This document shows, piece by piece, positions 15,354-23,766 of a stretch of 64,000 bases of DNA. The stretch is from DATAVB01 sp040414495 (GTDB taxonomy: Bacteria > Actinomycetota > Actinomycetes > Mycobacteriales > QHCD01). The position numbers and the translations under genes were made by a program. The stretch covers positions 1 through 64,000 of the forward strand of contig JBEDUI010000154.1 in NCBI GenBank assembly GCA_040414495.1, given 5' to 3'. A model generated the notes under the pieces. The model worked only from the letters and a program-made list of their open reading frames with translations. It was not told where the DNA came from and searched no databases. Positions within the stretch are counted from its first letter, which is position 1. Each line of letters opens with the position of its first letter.

Positions 15354-17026
15354 CAGATACCGCATCACGGGCACGACAGCGCGGCGGTACGCCGCCCGTC
15401 CGGCGCAAGGGCAAGCCCAGTCCGCTCGCCCAGGCCGGCATCGAGGTAGACGAGCGCCTTCCGTACGCCAAAGGCACCCGGAGCCTGCTGAACAAGGTCT
15501 TCCCGGACCACTGGTCGTTCATGTTGGGCGAGATCGCGCTCTACTCGTTCATCATCCTGCTGTTGACCGGTACGTACCTGACCTTCTTCTTCGACGCCTC
15601 GATGGGCGAGGTCAAGTACAACGGCAGCTACACCCCGCTGCGCGGCATCGACATGTCCCAGGCCTACGCCTCGACGTTGAAGATCTCCTTCGACGTCCGC
15701 GGCGGCCTGATCATGCGGCAGATCCACCACTGGGCGGCGCTGCTGTTCGTGGCCGCGATGCTGGTGCACATGCTCCGGGTGTTCTTCACCGGCGCGTTCC
15801 GTAAGCCACGCGAGACCAACTGGCTGATCGGGTCGACGCTACTGATGCTGGGCATCGTCGAGGGCTTCATCGGATACGGCCTGCCGGACGACCTGCTCTC
15901 CGGTACTGGTCTGCGGATCACCGAAGGAATCATTCAATCCACGCCCATTGTGGGTACGTGGTTGGCCTTCCTGATCTTTGGAGGTGAGTTTCCCGGCACC
16001 GAGATTGTCGGGAGGTTCTATATCCTCCACGTGCTGCTGATACCGGGCATCATTCTGGCGTTGATAGCGGTACACATCGCCTTAGTCACGGTCCAGAAAC
16101 ATACGCAGTTCCCTGGCCCGGGGCGTACCGAAAACAACGTGATCGGCGAGCGGGCACTGCCGACCTACGGTGCCAAGGCCACCGGCTTCTTCATGATCGT
16201 GTTCGGTGTCCTGGCGCTGCTCGGTGGTCTGTTCCAGATCAACCCGATCTGGTTGTACGGGCCGTATAACCCGTCACAGGTATCGGCTGGTTCGCAGCCG
16301 GACTGGTATTTCGGCGCGTTCGACGGCATCGTCCGGCTCTGGCCGGCGTGGGAGACACGATTCCCCGATTACACGATCCCGGCGGCATTCTGGGCCGTTC
16401 AGATACCCACGATCGTGATCGTCGGAATGATCTTCTATCCGATGATCGAGCGAAAACTCACCAAGGACAACGCCCACCACAATCTGCTGCAGCGGCCGCG
16501 TGACGTACCGGTCCGCACCGGCATCGGCGTGATGGGGCTGTTGTTCTACGGCGTGCTGGTGGCCTCCGGTGGGAACGACGTCATCGCCGACAAGTTCGAC
16601 ATCAGCTTGAACGCGATGACCTGGATCGGCCGTATCGGCTTGATCGTGCTACCGCCGATCGGTTACTGGGTGACGTACCGGATCTGCCTCGGCCTGCAGA
16701 TGCACGACCGTGAGGTGCTCGAACACGGCATCGAAACGGGCATCATCAAGCGGCTGCCCTCCGGTGAGTTCATCGAGGTGCACCAGCCGCTCGGCCCGGT
16801 CGATTCGCATGGTCACGGCCAGCTGCAGTACGCCGGCTCCCCGGTCCCGAAGAAGATGAACACGTTCGGTGGTGTTGGTCGCCGGATGATCGGCTTCTTC
16901 CGGCCGGTGGCTGAGCTGCCGCGGCCCGCTGAGCACGGCGAGGCGGAGGGTCAGCGCGAGCTGGCCGGTTCCGGTTCGACCACGGGTTCGTCCTCGGATT
17001 CCGGTACGGAGTCAAGCGAGCACTGA
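15350..17026 (+). CDS. qcrB: Cytochrome b subunit of cytochrome bcc complex
   Basis: A 558-residue cytochrome b with paired heme-ligand histidines in RQIHHWAALLFVAAMLVHMLRVFF and FYILHVLLIPGIILALIAVHIALV. The quinol-site stretch and the b-type C-terminal helices (FWAVQIPTIVIVGMIFYP) follow. It is longer than proteobacterial cytochrome b because of a hydrophilic C-terminal tail (Gly/Ser/Glu-rich from about residue 510), usual in actinobacteria. It is the last gene of the ctaE-qcrCAB run; a strong terminator lies 15 bases after the stop. Confidence 0.96.
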   Translation: MTDTASRARQRGGTPPVRRKGKPSPLAQAGIEVDERLPYAKGTRSLLNKVFPDHWSFMLGEIALYSFIILLLTGTYLTFFFDASMGEVKYNGSYTPLRGIDMSQAYASTLKISFDVRGGLIMRQIHHWAALLFVAAMLVHMLRVFFTGAFRKPRETNWLIGSTLLMLGIVEGFIGYGLPDDLLSGTGLRITEGIIQSTPIVGTWLAFLIFGGEFPGTEIVGRFYILHVLLIPGIILALIAVHIALVTVQKHTQFPGPGRTENNVIGERALPTYGAKATGFFMIVFGVLALLGGLFQINPIWLYGPYNPSQVSAGSQPDWYFGAFDGIVRLWPAWETRFPDYTIPAAFWAVQIPTIVIVGMIFYPMIERKLTKDNAHHNLLQRPRDVPVRTGIGVMGLLFYGVLVASGGNDVIADKFDISLNAMTWIGRIGLIVLPPIGYWVTYRICLGLQMHDREVLEHGIETGIIKRLPSGEFIEVHQPLGPVDSHGHGQLQYAGSPVPKKMNTFGGVGRRMIGFFRPVAELPRPAEHGEAEGQRELAGSGSTTGSSSDSGTESSEH

Positions 17027-17040
17027 GTTAACGGCACCAA

Positions 17041-17075
17041 GGGCCGGGCACCGAATTTCGGTGCCCGGCCCTTTT
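17041..17075 (+). terminator. Rho-independent terminator after qcrB
   Basis: GGGCCGGGCACCG (17041-17053) pairs perfectly with CGGTGCCCGGCCC (17059-17071), with a loop of about five bases, and is followed directly by TTTT. Confidence 0.92.
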
Positions 17076-17154
17076 CGTTGTCTAGCCAGCCGCTCGCGCT
17101 TGTGTACCCGTCGTTTACACCGCCGAGATCTGCGCCGTCAGGCTCGCTCGTGCG

Positions 17155-17290
17155 GGCGACCGACGACCAGCGACCAGCGACCGGCAACAGGCGACCAGCG
17201 ACCGGCAACAGGCGACCGGCAACAGGCGACCGGCAACGAGCGACCGGCAACGAGCGACCGGCAACCGGCGGCCGACGACCAGCGACCAGC
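17155..17290. repeat. Short tandem repeat of GCGACCGGCAACAG-type units
   Basis: Eight or more degenerate copies of a 7-14 base unit (GCGACCAGCGACC, GCGACCGGCAACAG, GCGACCGGCAACGA) follow one another. No protein pattern is visible in any frame. Confidence 0.75.
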
Positions 17291-17383
17291 GCAATCGCAC
17301 TTCGGTTCGCCGAACCACCAATGCTCCACAGACGGCCCGCCCGCCAAGCCCCGGCGGGCAATCCTGCCCTGCCTCGCCACCAC

Positions 17384-17420
17384 CTGTGACACTGCTCCGT
17401 ACGTTGGAGCAGAGTCACAG
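17384..17420. repeat. Palindromic hairpin, copy A (second copy at 40305)
   Basis: CTGTGACACTGCTCC (17384-17398) pairs with GGAGCAGAGTCACAG (17406-17420) at 14 of 15 positions. Nearly the same hairpin occurs between the HMG-CoA-lyase-like gene and gcvT. It has no U-tract. It may be a dispersed REP-like element. Confidence 0.75.
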
Positions 17421-17424
17421 GGCG

Positions 17425-17520
17425 CGGTTGGGCGTCCGTTGGGTTGGGCGTCCGGGGTTAGGCGTCCGTTGGGTTGGGCGTCCGGGGTTGGGCGTCTGTT
17501 GGGTTGGGCGTCGGCCGTTG
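17425..17520. repeat. Tandem GTTGGGCGTC repeat
   Basis: Seven near-copies of a unit of about 14 bases, (G)GTTGGGCGTCCGTTG or the variant CCGGG, run head to tail. No gene is recognised here. Confidence 0.75.
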
Positions 17521-17525
17521 GTGCG

Positions 17526-17957
17526 GCGAGCGTGACGTGAAGGTCGTTAGGTGACGCGACGCCCGACCCCGCATGCAGCGAGCGTGAGGTGAGGGTCGTT
17601 GCGAGGCGCAGCCACGAACCCTCAACGCACCGACCGTGACGCTACGGTCGACCGACAGCGCAGCCGCCAACCCCCAACGCACCGACCGTGACGTGAAGGT
17701 TGAAGGTCGTTGGATAGCACCATCGCCGGACCCGGCCACCAGCCCTTAGCGCCGCGACCGGGCCGTCAGGGTCGTTGCGTGGCGTCCACCCAACACGCAG
17801 CGCACCGACCGTGACGCTACGGTCGACCGACAGCGCAGCCACCAACCCTAAGTGCCGCGAGCGTGAGGTGAGGGTCGTTGCGAGGCGCAGCCACCAACCC
17901 CCACCGCACCGACCGTGACGTGACGGTCGTCGGACGCCGCGGCAGCAACCACCAGCA
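17526..17957. repeat. Eight-copy 52-base repeat array, each unit with a short hairpin
   Basis: Units begin at about 17526, 17578, 17627, 17679, 17751, 17802, 17854 and 17906, a spacing of 49-52 bases with one 72-base step. Most copies contain CACCGACCGTGACG followed by a complementary GTCG-type arm, then CAGCCACCAACC. Copies alternate between CCGACCGTGAC and GCGAGCGTGAG types. Units abut without unique spacers, so this is not a CRISPR array. Together with the neighbouring repeats it fills the 970 bases between qcrB and the GNAT gene, where I see no coding sequence. Confidence 0.8.
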
Positions 17958-17996
17958 ACCACCCGCCCACTCCCCCATCCCGTAACGTTCCGGGCC

Positions 17997-18497
17997 ATGC
18001 TGCCCTTCACCACGGCCCGTCTCACGCTGCGCGAACTGACCGACGCCGATCTTGACGATATGGCCGACCTGCTCGGGGATCCGGAGGTGATGAAGTACTA
18101 CCCGCGAACCAGGGATCGGTCCGAGGCACAGGATTGGATCGACGCGCAACGGCGGCGCTACCAACACGACGGATTCGGGCTGTGGGCACTCGAGCTCACC
18201 GAAACGGGCGAGTTCGTCGGCGACTGCGGGTTGACGACCCAGCAGGTCGACGGCGTGGCCGAGGTCGAGATCGGCTACCACGTCCGGGCCAAGTTCCACC
18301 GCCGCGGCTACGCCAGCGAGGCGGCCGCCGCCTGCCGGGATCTGGCCCGCGACCGCTTCGCCGTCCGCCGGCTCATCGCCATCATCAATCCGGACAATGT
18401 CCCGTCGCAGGGCGTCGCGCGCAAGCTCGGGCTGAGCCTGGAGAAGCGAGCTGACGTCTTCGGCGCCGAGCAGTTGATCTACGCCGCCAATCTGTGA
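17997..18497 (+). CDS. GNAT family N-acetyltransferase (RimJ/RimL-like)
   Basis: A 166-residue acetyltransferase. It opens with LPFTTARLTLRELTDADLDDMADLLGDPEVMKYY, the typical RimJ/RimL start. The acetyl-CoA-binding motif A is VEIGYHVRAKFHRRGYASEAAAACRDLA, and the motif-B region is RRLIAIINPDNVPSQGVARKLGLS. The acceptor substrate cannot be told. No ribosome-binding site is evident before the ATG. With the following VOC gene it interrupts the respiratory neighbourhood, beside a repeat-rich spacer that may mark past rearrangement. Confidence 0.88.
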   Translation: MLPFTTARLTLRELTDADLDDMADLLGDPEVMKYYPRTRDRSEAQDWIDAQRRRYQHDGFGLWALELTETGEFVGDCGLTTQQVDGVAEVEIGYHVRAKFHRRGYASEAAAACRDLARDRFAVRRLIAIINPDNVPSQGVARKLGLSLEKRADVFGAEQLIYAANL

Positions 18498-18589
18498 CTG
18501 GCCGCGATCGTCGTCGACATTAACTAGCCCGGCGCGGGGGTTGTCTCGTCTGGGCTGGGCTTGTCAGGCGGCTCTGGCATGCTCCCGGT

Positions 18590-19105
18590 ATGGACCGCCA
18601 CGCCGACACAACCGCCGCGCCGCCGGGATATTCGCGCATCGATCCGTGGGTGATCTCGTGGGACACCGACGCCGAGATCCGCTTCCTGCACGGCGTTTTC
18701 GGTGCCGTGGAGCGGCCGGGCTCGCGGATCGTCAACGCCGACGGGACGATCGGCCACGTCGAGGTTGAGCTGGGCGACTCGGTCGTCTTGATGTTCGATG
18801 CCCAGCCGGATTGGCCGCCGCTGCCGGCGCACCTGCGGGTGTACGTCGAGGACGCCCACGCCGCGTTCAAACGCGCGATCGCGGCCGGGGCGACCGAGGT
18901 GACCCGGCCGACGGAGCTGTTCTTCGGCGAGCTGGTGTGCCGGGTCCGGGACCGGCAGGGCCACCTGTGGTGGATCCACGAACGGACCGAGACCCTCGGT
19001 GCGGACGAGCTGAATCGACGGCTCGCCCAGCCCGCGTACCAGCAGGCGATGGCGTACGTTCAGGACTCGGCCGCGGCCGCGCTGAAGAGCGGGCCCCAGG
19101 GCTGA
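18590..19105 (+). CDS. VOC (glyoxalase/bleomycin-resistance fold) family protein
   Basis: A 171-residue vicinal-oxygen-chelate protein: ISWDTDAEIRFLHGVFGAVERPGSRIVNADGTIGHVEVELGDSVVLM, the paired beta-alpha-beta pattern of PhnB/YdfO-like members, then LRVYVEDAHAAFKRAIAAGA and RVRDRQGHLWWIHE, where the last Glu and earlier His may bind metal. The function is unknown, and the family includes dioxygenases, resistance proteins and isomerases. It is convergent with ctaF. Confidence 0.85.
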   Translation: MDRHADTTAAPPGYSRIDPWVISWDTDAEIRFLHGVFGAVERPGSRIVNADGTIGHVEVELGDSVVLMFDAQPDWPPLPAHLRVYVEDAHAAFKRAIAAGATEVTRPTELFFGELVCRVRDRQGHLWWIHERTETLGADELNRRLAQPAYQQAMAYVQDSAAAALKSGPQG

Positions 19106-19114
19106 AGCCGCGGC

Positions 19115-19513
19115 TCAGCTCTGGTTCTGGCCGATGTAGTACTCGAAGACCAGGCCGCCGACGGCCAGGATCAGCGCGGCGCCGCCGATCACCATGACCC
19201 AGGCCTCCCAGAAGGCGGTGCCCAGCGAGAAGATGAACGCCGCCAGGGCGATGCCGAACGGCCAGTAGCTGCCGGGGCTGAAGAAGCCCAGCTCGCCGGC
19301 GCCCTCGGCGATGTCGGCGTCCCCGCGGTCCTCGGGCCGGGCGTCAATGCGCCGGGAGATGAACCAGAAGTAGCTACCGACCAGGCCACAGAGCCCACCG
19401 GAGAGGATCAGGCCCACGATGCCGACGGCTTCGTGCGACCAGACCCCGTACACGATCGCGGCGACGAAAAGGAACGCTGACACCGCGCTGAAGAGGTATG
19501 CCTCGACCTTCAT
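19115..19513 (-). CDS. ctaF: Cytochrome c oxidase subunit IV, actinobacterial type
   Basis: A 132-residue membrane subunit of the aa3 oxidase found only in actinobacteria. It has four helices (AYLFSAVSAFLFVAAIVYGVW, VGIVGLILSGGLCGLVGSYFWF, GIALAAFIFSLGTAFWEAWV and MVIGGAALILAVGGLVFEYY), with the conserved loop SRRIDARPED between helices 2 and 3. ATG 19513 follows GAGGAG. It lies 11 bases after ctaC and is surely co-transcribed with it. Confidence 0.94.
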   Translation of the reverse strand: MKVEAYLFSAVSAFLFVAAIVYGVWSHEAVGIVGLILSGGLCGLVGSYFWFISRRIDARPEDRGDADIAEGAGELGFFSPGSYWPFGIALAAFIFSLGTAFWEAWVMVIGGAALILAVGGLVFEYYIGQNQS

Positions 19514-19524
19514 TGTTGGCTCCT

Positions 19525-20445
19525 CTAGCTCGCGTGCCGGGCCGTGCGGTTGGTGTTGAACGGGTGTGTGGTGATCGCCTTGGTCGGCTGGTTGATCGCC
19601 GCCAGCGCGGCCGCCTGCCGGTTGTCGTAATTGGCGTCGCCCGGCTTGAACGACCGCAGCTTCTGCACGTACGTCTGGTAGTCGGCCTGGCTCACGGACC
19701 GCAGCTCGAAGTTCATCATCGAGTGGTACGTGCCGCACAGCTCGGCGCAGTGGCCGACGTACGCGCCCTTCTTGGTGATCGTCACCTCGAACGAGTTGTG
19801 CAGACCCGGAATCACGTCCCGCTTGAACAGCAGGCTGGGGACCCAGAACGAGTGAATGACGTCGGTCGATTCCTCGTTGATCCGCACCGTCTCGTTCACC
19901 GGCAACACCAGGATCGGAATCTCGTCCGATGTCCCGACGGTATTGACCGGCTGCTGATTAACCGTGTTCTTCACCTGGTCGTACTCGAACTGCCAGTTCC
20001 ACTTGAACGCGACCGCGGTAACCGACACGTCCGGATGTTTGGTTTCTTTGTTGACGAAGTTCTCGGTGATAGCGGTGAAGTAGAAGAGGATCGCGATGGC
20101 CACGAACGGCACGATCAGGCAGACCGCCTCGACCATGCTGTTGTACTTGACCTGTCGCGGCAGCTCGTCGTTCTTCTTGCGGTGAAAGGTCACCGTCCAG
20201 AACGTCAGGCCCCAGACGATGGCACCGAGCGCGAAAGCGGCGATCCACGATGCGCTCCACAGGTGCTGCATCCGCTCACCCTGCGGGGTGATCGGCGCGG
20301 GCCATCCGAAGCGCGGCAGATCGCTCCAGCTACAGCCGGTGGCGGCAAGGGCCGTCAGACCGAGTACGAGACCCAGCCGGCCGGTCCGGCCGACTCGACT
20401 GCGCCCGGCTTGCTGCCGTACGAGCCGCCGCTTCGGGTGACGCAA
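19525..20445 (-). CDS. ctaC: Cytochrome c oxidase (aa3) subunit II, lipoprotein
   Basis: Carries the CuA centre of the terminal oxidase: GHCAELCGTYHSMM holds the two Cys, His and Met ligands. A lipoprotein-type signal peptide ends in the lipobox LAATGCS. Two helices follow (ASWIAAFALGAIVWGLTFWTV and AVCLIVPFVAIAILFYFTAI). I prefer TTG 20445, preceded by AGGAAGG at about eight bases, giving 306 residues; an in-frame GTG at 20505 would add an arginine-rich stretch. ctaD is not in this window. Confidence 0.93.
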   Translation of the reverse strand: MRHPKRRLVRQQAGRSRVGRTGRLGLVLGLTALAATGCSWSDLPRFGWPAPITPQGERMQHLWSASWIAAFALGAIVWGLTFWTVTFHRKKNDELPRQVKYNSMVEAVCLIVPFVAIAILFYFTAITENFVNKETKHPDVSVTAVAFKWNWQFEYDQVKNTVNQQPVNTVGTSDEIPILVLPVNETVRINEESTDVIHSFWVPSLLFKRDVIPGLHNSFEVTITKKGAYVGHCAELCGTYHSMMNFELRSVSQADYQTYVQKLRSFKPGDANYDNRQAAALAAINQPTKAITTHPFNTNRTARHAS

Positions 20446-20618
20446 CGTGGCCAGCCTTCCTCGAAGAGGCGGGCAACCACGGAATCTCCGGTCCCGCCGC
20501 ACCACTGCTACTACCGCGGCGAAGATTACTCGACCCGCAGGTCAGTGCTGCCGAAGGGGTCCAGGATGTCAGGCAACCGGTCACGGCCTGTGCGTGTCTA
20601 GTGGTCAGGAGGTCGCCG

Positions 20619-21137
20619 ATGGTCACAGGCATGCCCGCCGAACCGGAGTTCGGCGACTTCGTGCTGGCCCGCCGGCCGGCGCTGCTGCGGTTCGCTCTGG
20701 CGCTGTCCGGCAACCCGGCCGACGCCGAGGATCTGGTGCAGTCAGCGTTGACGAAAACCGCCGTACGGTGGCGAAGCGTGCGCCGGGAAACCGCCGATGC
20801 CTACGTACGTAAGGCAATCGTCCGGTTGCACATCAACCGGTGGCGCTCGCCGTTGTCCCGGGAACGGGTCGGCGCCACTCCCCCGGATCGGGCCGTGCCG
20901 GCGGAGGATCTGGAAACCCGGCAGGTCGTGTGGGCCGCGTTGGCGCAACTGCCGCCGCGGCAACGCGCGGTCATCGTGCTGCGGTACTACGAGGATCTGT
21001 CCGAGGCCGACATCGCCGCGGTCCTCGGTTGCTCGCCCGGAACGGTCAAAAGCCAGGCGTCCAAGGCAATGGCGCGGTTGCGGGCAATGACCGGGCTACG
21101 CGACGAGGCGCCGGCGGAGGAAACAAGCCATGAGTGA
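20619..21137 (+). CDS. SigE-family ECF RNA polymerase sigma factor
   Basis: A 172-residue sigma-70 family protein. Region 2 is FVLARRPALLRFALALSGNPADAEDLVQSALTKTAVRW and region 4 is QLPPRQRAVIVLRYYEDLSEADIAAVLGCSPGTVKSQASKAMARLR. It belongs to the SigE-family ECF type common in actinomycetes. ATG 20619 lies eight bases after CAGGAGGTC, a better start than GTG 20601. Its stop overlaps the next gene by eight bases, so the membrane protein that follows is probably its partner. Confidence 0.92.
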   Translation: MVTGMPAEPEFGDFVLARRPALLRFALALSGNPADAEDLVQSALTKTAVRWRSVRRETADAYVRKAIVRLHINRWRSPLSRERVGATPPDRAVPAEDLETRQVVWAALAQLPPRQRAVIVLRYYEDLSEADIAAVLGCSPGTVKSQASKAMARLRAMTGLRDEAPAEETSHE

Positions 21138-21762
21138 ACTCGAACACGCGCTGCGCGAGGCGTTGGCCGATCCGCCCGTCGATGCGGCGAGCGCTGGCGA
21201 CGGGCTGGCCGATATCGAGCATCGGTTGCGCCGCCGACAGCGGCGCCGCCGGACCGGGCTGGCGAGCCTGGCCGCGGCCGCGGTAGTCGCCGCGGTGGTG
21301 CCGGTCGCCGTCCAGAACTGGCCGTCATCCCAGAGCGCGAAGTCCGATTCGGCCGCCGCTGTTGGCGCGCGCGCGCCGTCGGCCGCGGGCGGGGACGCCG
21401 CGCCGCAGGCAAGCTCCGGAGCGCAGAGTGTCCCGGCGGCCGTCCGCCGAGCAACCGACGATGCGCTCCAGGACCGCGGCGCGCACCCGCGTGGTGCAGG
21501 TCAGTGGGTCGAGACGACGGTCAGCAAATGGTGGCCACCCGACGGAGACTCGACGGCGACCGCCGACTCGAAGATCTACGTGATCCAGCTACGCGGACAT
21601 TTCGTTTGCACCAGGTGCAGGGGGCTCACGCACGTGAAGGGCAACGTTGAGCTGGTCGCTTTGTCCGTTGATCCTAAGCGCAACTACGGAGGCATCAGCG
21701 TCCGGGCGCAACCTGCGGACCTGTCGAAGCTGGGGACCGTACACACCTTCACATTGCGGTGA
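21130..21762 (+). CDS. Membrane-anchored protein, putative regulator of the adjacent sigma factor
   Basis: A 210-residue protein with a short cytoplasmic part (residues 1-40, RRRQRRRRTG before the membrane), one helix (LASLAAAAVVAAVVPVAV), a Ser/Ala-rich linker and an outside domain from about residue 100 containing a CTRC pair (HFVCTRCRG). Translational overlap with the sigma gene suggests an anti-sigma or sensor role. No ZAS motif is present in the N-terminal part, so the role is inference from position. The two cysteines might form a disulfide or bind metal. Confidence 0.75.
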   Translation: MSELEHALREALADPPVDAASAGDGLADIEHRLRRRQRRRRTGLASLAAAAVVAAVVPVAVQNWPSSQSAKSDSAAAVGARAPSAAGGDAAPQASSGAQSVPAAVRRATDDALQDRGAHPRGAGQWVETTVSKWWPPDGDSTATADSKIYVIQLRGHFVCTRCRGLTHVKGNVELVALSVDPKRNYGGISVRAQPADLSKLGTVHTFTLR

Positions 21763-21814
21763 ATGTTGCGGCACCCTCCCCGGTGACGCCATCCGCATCG
21801 GCCATACTGAGCCG

Positions 21815-23704
21815 ATGTGCGGACTTCTGGGCTTCCTGAGCACCTCGGGGCAGGCGCCGGCGCGAAAGGCTGACGTCGAGCGCGCGCTGGATCTGATGCG
21901 GCATCGTGGGCCGGACGAGGCCGGCGTGTGGAGCGACCAGGACATGGTGATGGGCTTCCGCCGGTTGTCGATCATCGACCTGGAGCGCAGCCACCAGCCG
22001 CTGCCGTACGACGATGGCCGCTACCAGCTGCTGTTCAACGGTGAGATTTACAACTACCTCGAATTGCGGCAGCGGCTGATCGACCAGCACGGCGCGACCT
22101 TCGCCACCCAAGGCGACGGCGAGGTCATCGTGGCGGCGTACAAATACCTCGGCGAAGCCTGCGTCAGCGAGTTGCGCGGCATGTTCGCCTTTGTCATCTG
22201 GGATTCGGTCGAGCGTACGGTTTTCGGCGCGCGTGACTGGTTCGGAATTAAGCCGCTCTTTTATCTGGCCGACGAGCGCGGCGTGTCTTTCGGCTCGGAA
22301 AAGAAGGCGCTGTTGGCGCTGGCATCCGATACCGCTGTTGACACCGCATCGCTGCAGCATTACCTGACCCTGCAGTACGTTCCCGAGCCGGCGACGCTGC
22401 ACAAAGCGATCCGGCGCATCGAGAGCGGTACCTGTTTCACCGTCGATATGACCGGAAAGCTCACCACGCGGCGGTATTTCCGGCCGACGTTCCCGACCGA
22501 GCCGATGAGCGACCAGACCGCGCGGCTCGACGAAATCCGCCGGGTGCTGGACGATTCGGTGCGGATGCACATGCGCGCCGACGTCACCGTCGGGTCATTT
22601 CTGTCCGGCGGAATTGATTCCACCGCGATCGCCGCGCTGGCCAAGCAGTACAACCCGCAGCTGCTGACGTTTTCGGTCGGCTTTGAACGCGAGGGTTACA
22701 GCGAAATCGACGTCGCGGCCGAATCCGCCGCCGCGATCGGCGTCAAACACATCACCAAGATCGTCACGCCGGCCGAATTCGCCGACGCGGTCCCGCTGAT
22801 CGTCTGGTATCTCGACGACCCGGTCGCCGATCCGGCGTTGGTGCCGCTGTATTTCATCGCCCGCGAGGCCCGCCGGCACGTGAAGGTCGTGCTGTCCGGC
22901 GAGGGCGCGGACGAACTGTTCGGCGGGTACAACATCTACCGCGAACCGCTGTCGCTGCGCGCGTTCAAGCCGATTCCGCGACCGCTCAAGCGTGGCCTGC
23001 ATGCCTTGTCCGGTCGGCTACCGGAGGGTCTGCGCGGCAAGGACCTGTTGCGGCGCGGCTCGATTCCGTTGGAAGAACGCTATTACGGCAACGCGCGCAT
23101 TTTCCGTGACGACGAGCTCGGTCTACTGAGGACGTACGACAAGCAAGTGTCCTATATGGACGTCACCCGCGAGCATTACCAGGCGACCCGGCATCTGGAC
23201 GACGTCACCAGAATGCAGTACGTCGACCTCTACACCTGGTTGCGGGGGGACATTCTGGTGAAGGCCGACAAGATGACGATGGCCAATTCGCTGGAGCTGC
23301 GGGTCCCGTTCCTGGACAAAGAGGTGTTCGACGTCGCCTCGAAGTTGCCGGTGTCGGCCCGGATCACTCCGGACACGACGAAATACGCGTTGCGGCAGGC
23401 GTTGCGGGATGTCGTTCCGGCGCACGTGCTGAATCGGCGCAAGCTCGGTTTCCCCGTGCCGATCCGGCACTGGCTGTCCGACGAGCTGTACGACTGGGCG
23501 CGCGGCATCATCACCGAGTCGGGCACCGAGGCGCTGCTGGACAAGCAGGCGGTGCTGGATCTGCTGGAGGCGCACCGGCGCGGGCCGCACGACTACAGCC
23601 GCAAGATCTGGACCGTACTGATCTTCATGCTGTGGCACGGCATTTTCGTCGAGCACCGGATTTCGCCGGAGATTCCGGAGCCGGTCTACCCGGTCGCGGT
23701 CTGA
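21815..23704 (+). CDS. asnB: Glutamine-dependent asparagine synthetase family amidotransferase (AsnB/LtsA-like)
   Basis: A 629-residue class II amidotransferase. The nucleophile Cys2 is in MCGLLGF, with RHRGPDEAG, FNGEIYNYLELR and GDGEVIV in the N-terminal Ntn domain. The synthetase domain has the pyrophosphatase loop SGGIDSTA at about residues 264-271. The start must be ATG 21815 because Cys must follow the initiator Met. In mycobacteria and corynebacteria the orthologue (Rv2201/LtsA) amidates m-DAP in peptidoglycan precursors, so the substrate here could be that instead of aspartate. The sequence alone does not decide. Confidence 0.92.
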   Translation: MCGLLGFLSTSGQAPARKADVERALDLMRHRGPDEAGVWSDQDMVMGFRRLSIIDLERSHQPLPYDDGRYQLLFNGEIYNYLELRQRLIDQHGATFATQGDGEVIVAAYKYLGEACVSELRGMFAFVIWDSVERTVFGARDWFGIKPLFYLADERGVSFGSEKKALLALASDTAVDTASLQHYLTLQYVPEPATLHKAIRRIESGTCFTVDMTGKLTTRRYFRPTFPTEPMSDQTARLDEIRRVLDDSVRMHMRADVTVGSFLSGGIDSTAIAALAKQYNPQLLTFSVGFEREGYSEIDVAAESAAAIGVKHITKIVTPAEFADAVPLIVWYLDDPVADPALVPLYFIAREARRHVKVVLSGEGADELFGGYNIYREPLSLRAFKPIPRPLKRGLHALSGRLPEGLRGKDLLRRGSIPLEERYYGNARIFRDDELGLLRTYDKQVSYMDVTREHYQATRHLDDVTRMQYVDLYTWLRGDILVKADKMTMANSLELRVPFLDKEVFDVASKLPVSARITPDTTKYALRQALRDVVPAHVLNRRKLGFPVPIRHWLSDELYDWARGIITESGTEALLDKQAVLDLLEAHRRGPHDYSRKIWTVLIFMLWHGIFVEHRISPEIPEPVYPVAV

Positions 23705-23715
23705 GTCGCTTATTC

Positions 23716-23755
23716 GCAGCGAACGTGCCACCAGGGCTGGTGGCACGTTCGCTGC
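23716..23755. terminator. Bidirectional hairpin between asnB and the OYE gene
   Basis: A perfect 18-bp stem: GCAGCGAACGTGCCACCA (23716-23733) pairs with 23738-23755 around a GGGC loop. There is no clear U-tract, but it is placed between two convergent stops. Confidence 0.85.
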
Positions 23756-23766
23756 GCTGAACAAAC

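Noticed and set aside
21647..21814. Upstream extension of asnB from 21647
   Set aside because: It overlaps the preceding gene in another frame and would remove the required N-terminal Cys2.
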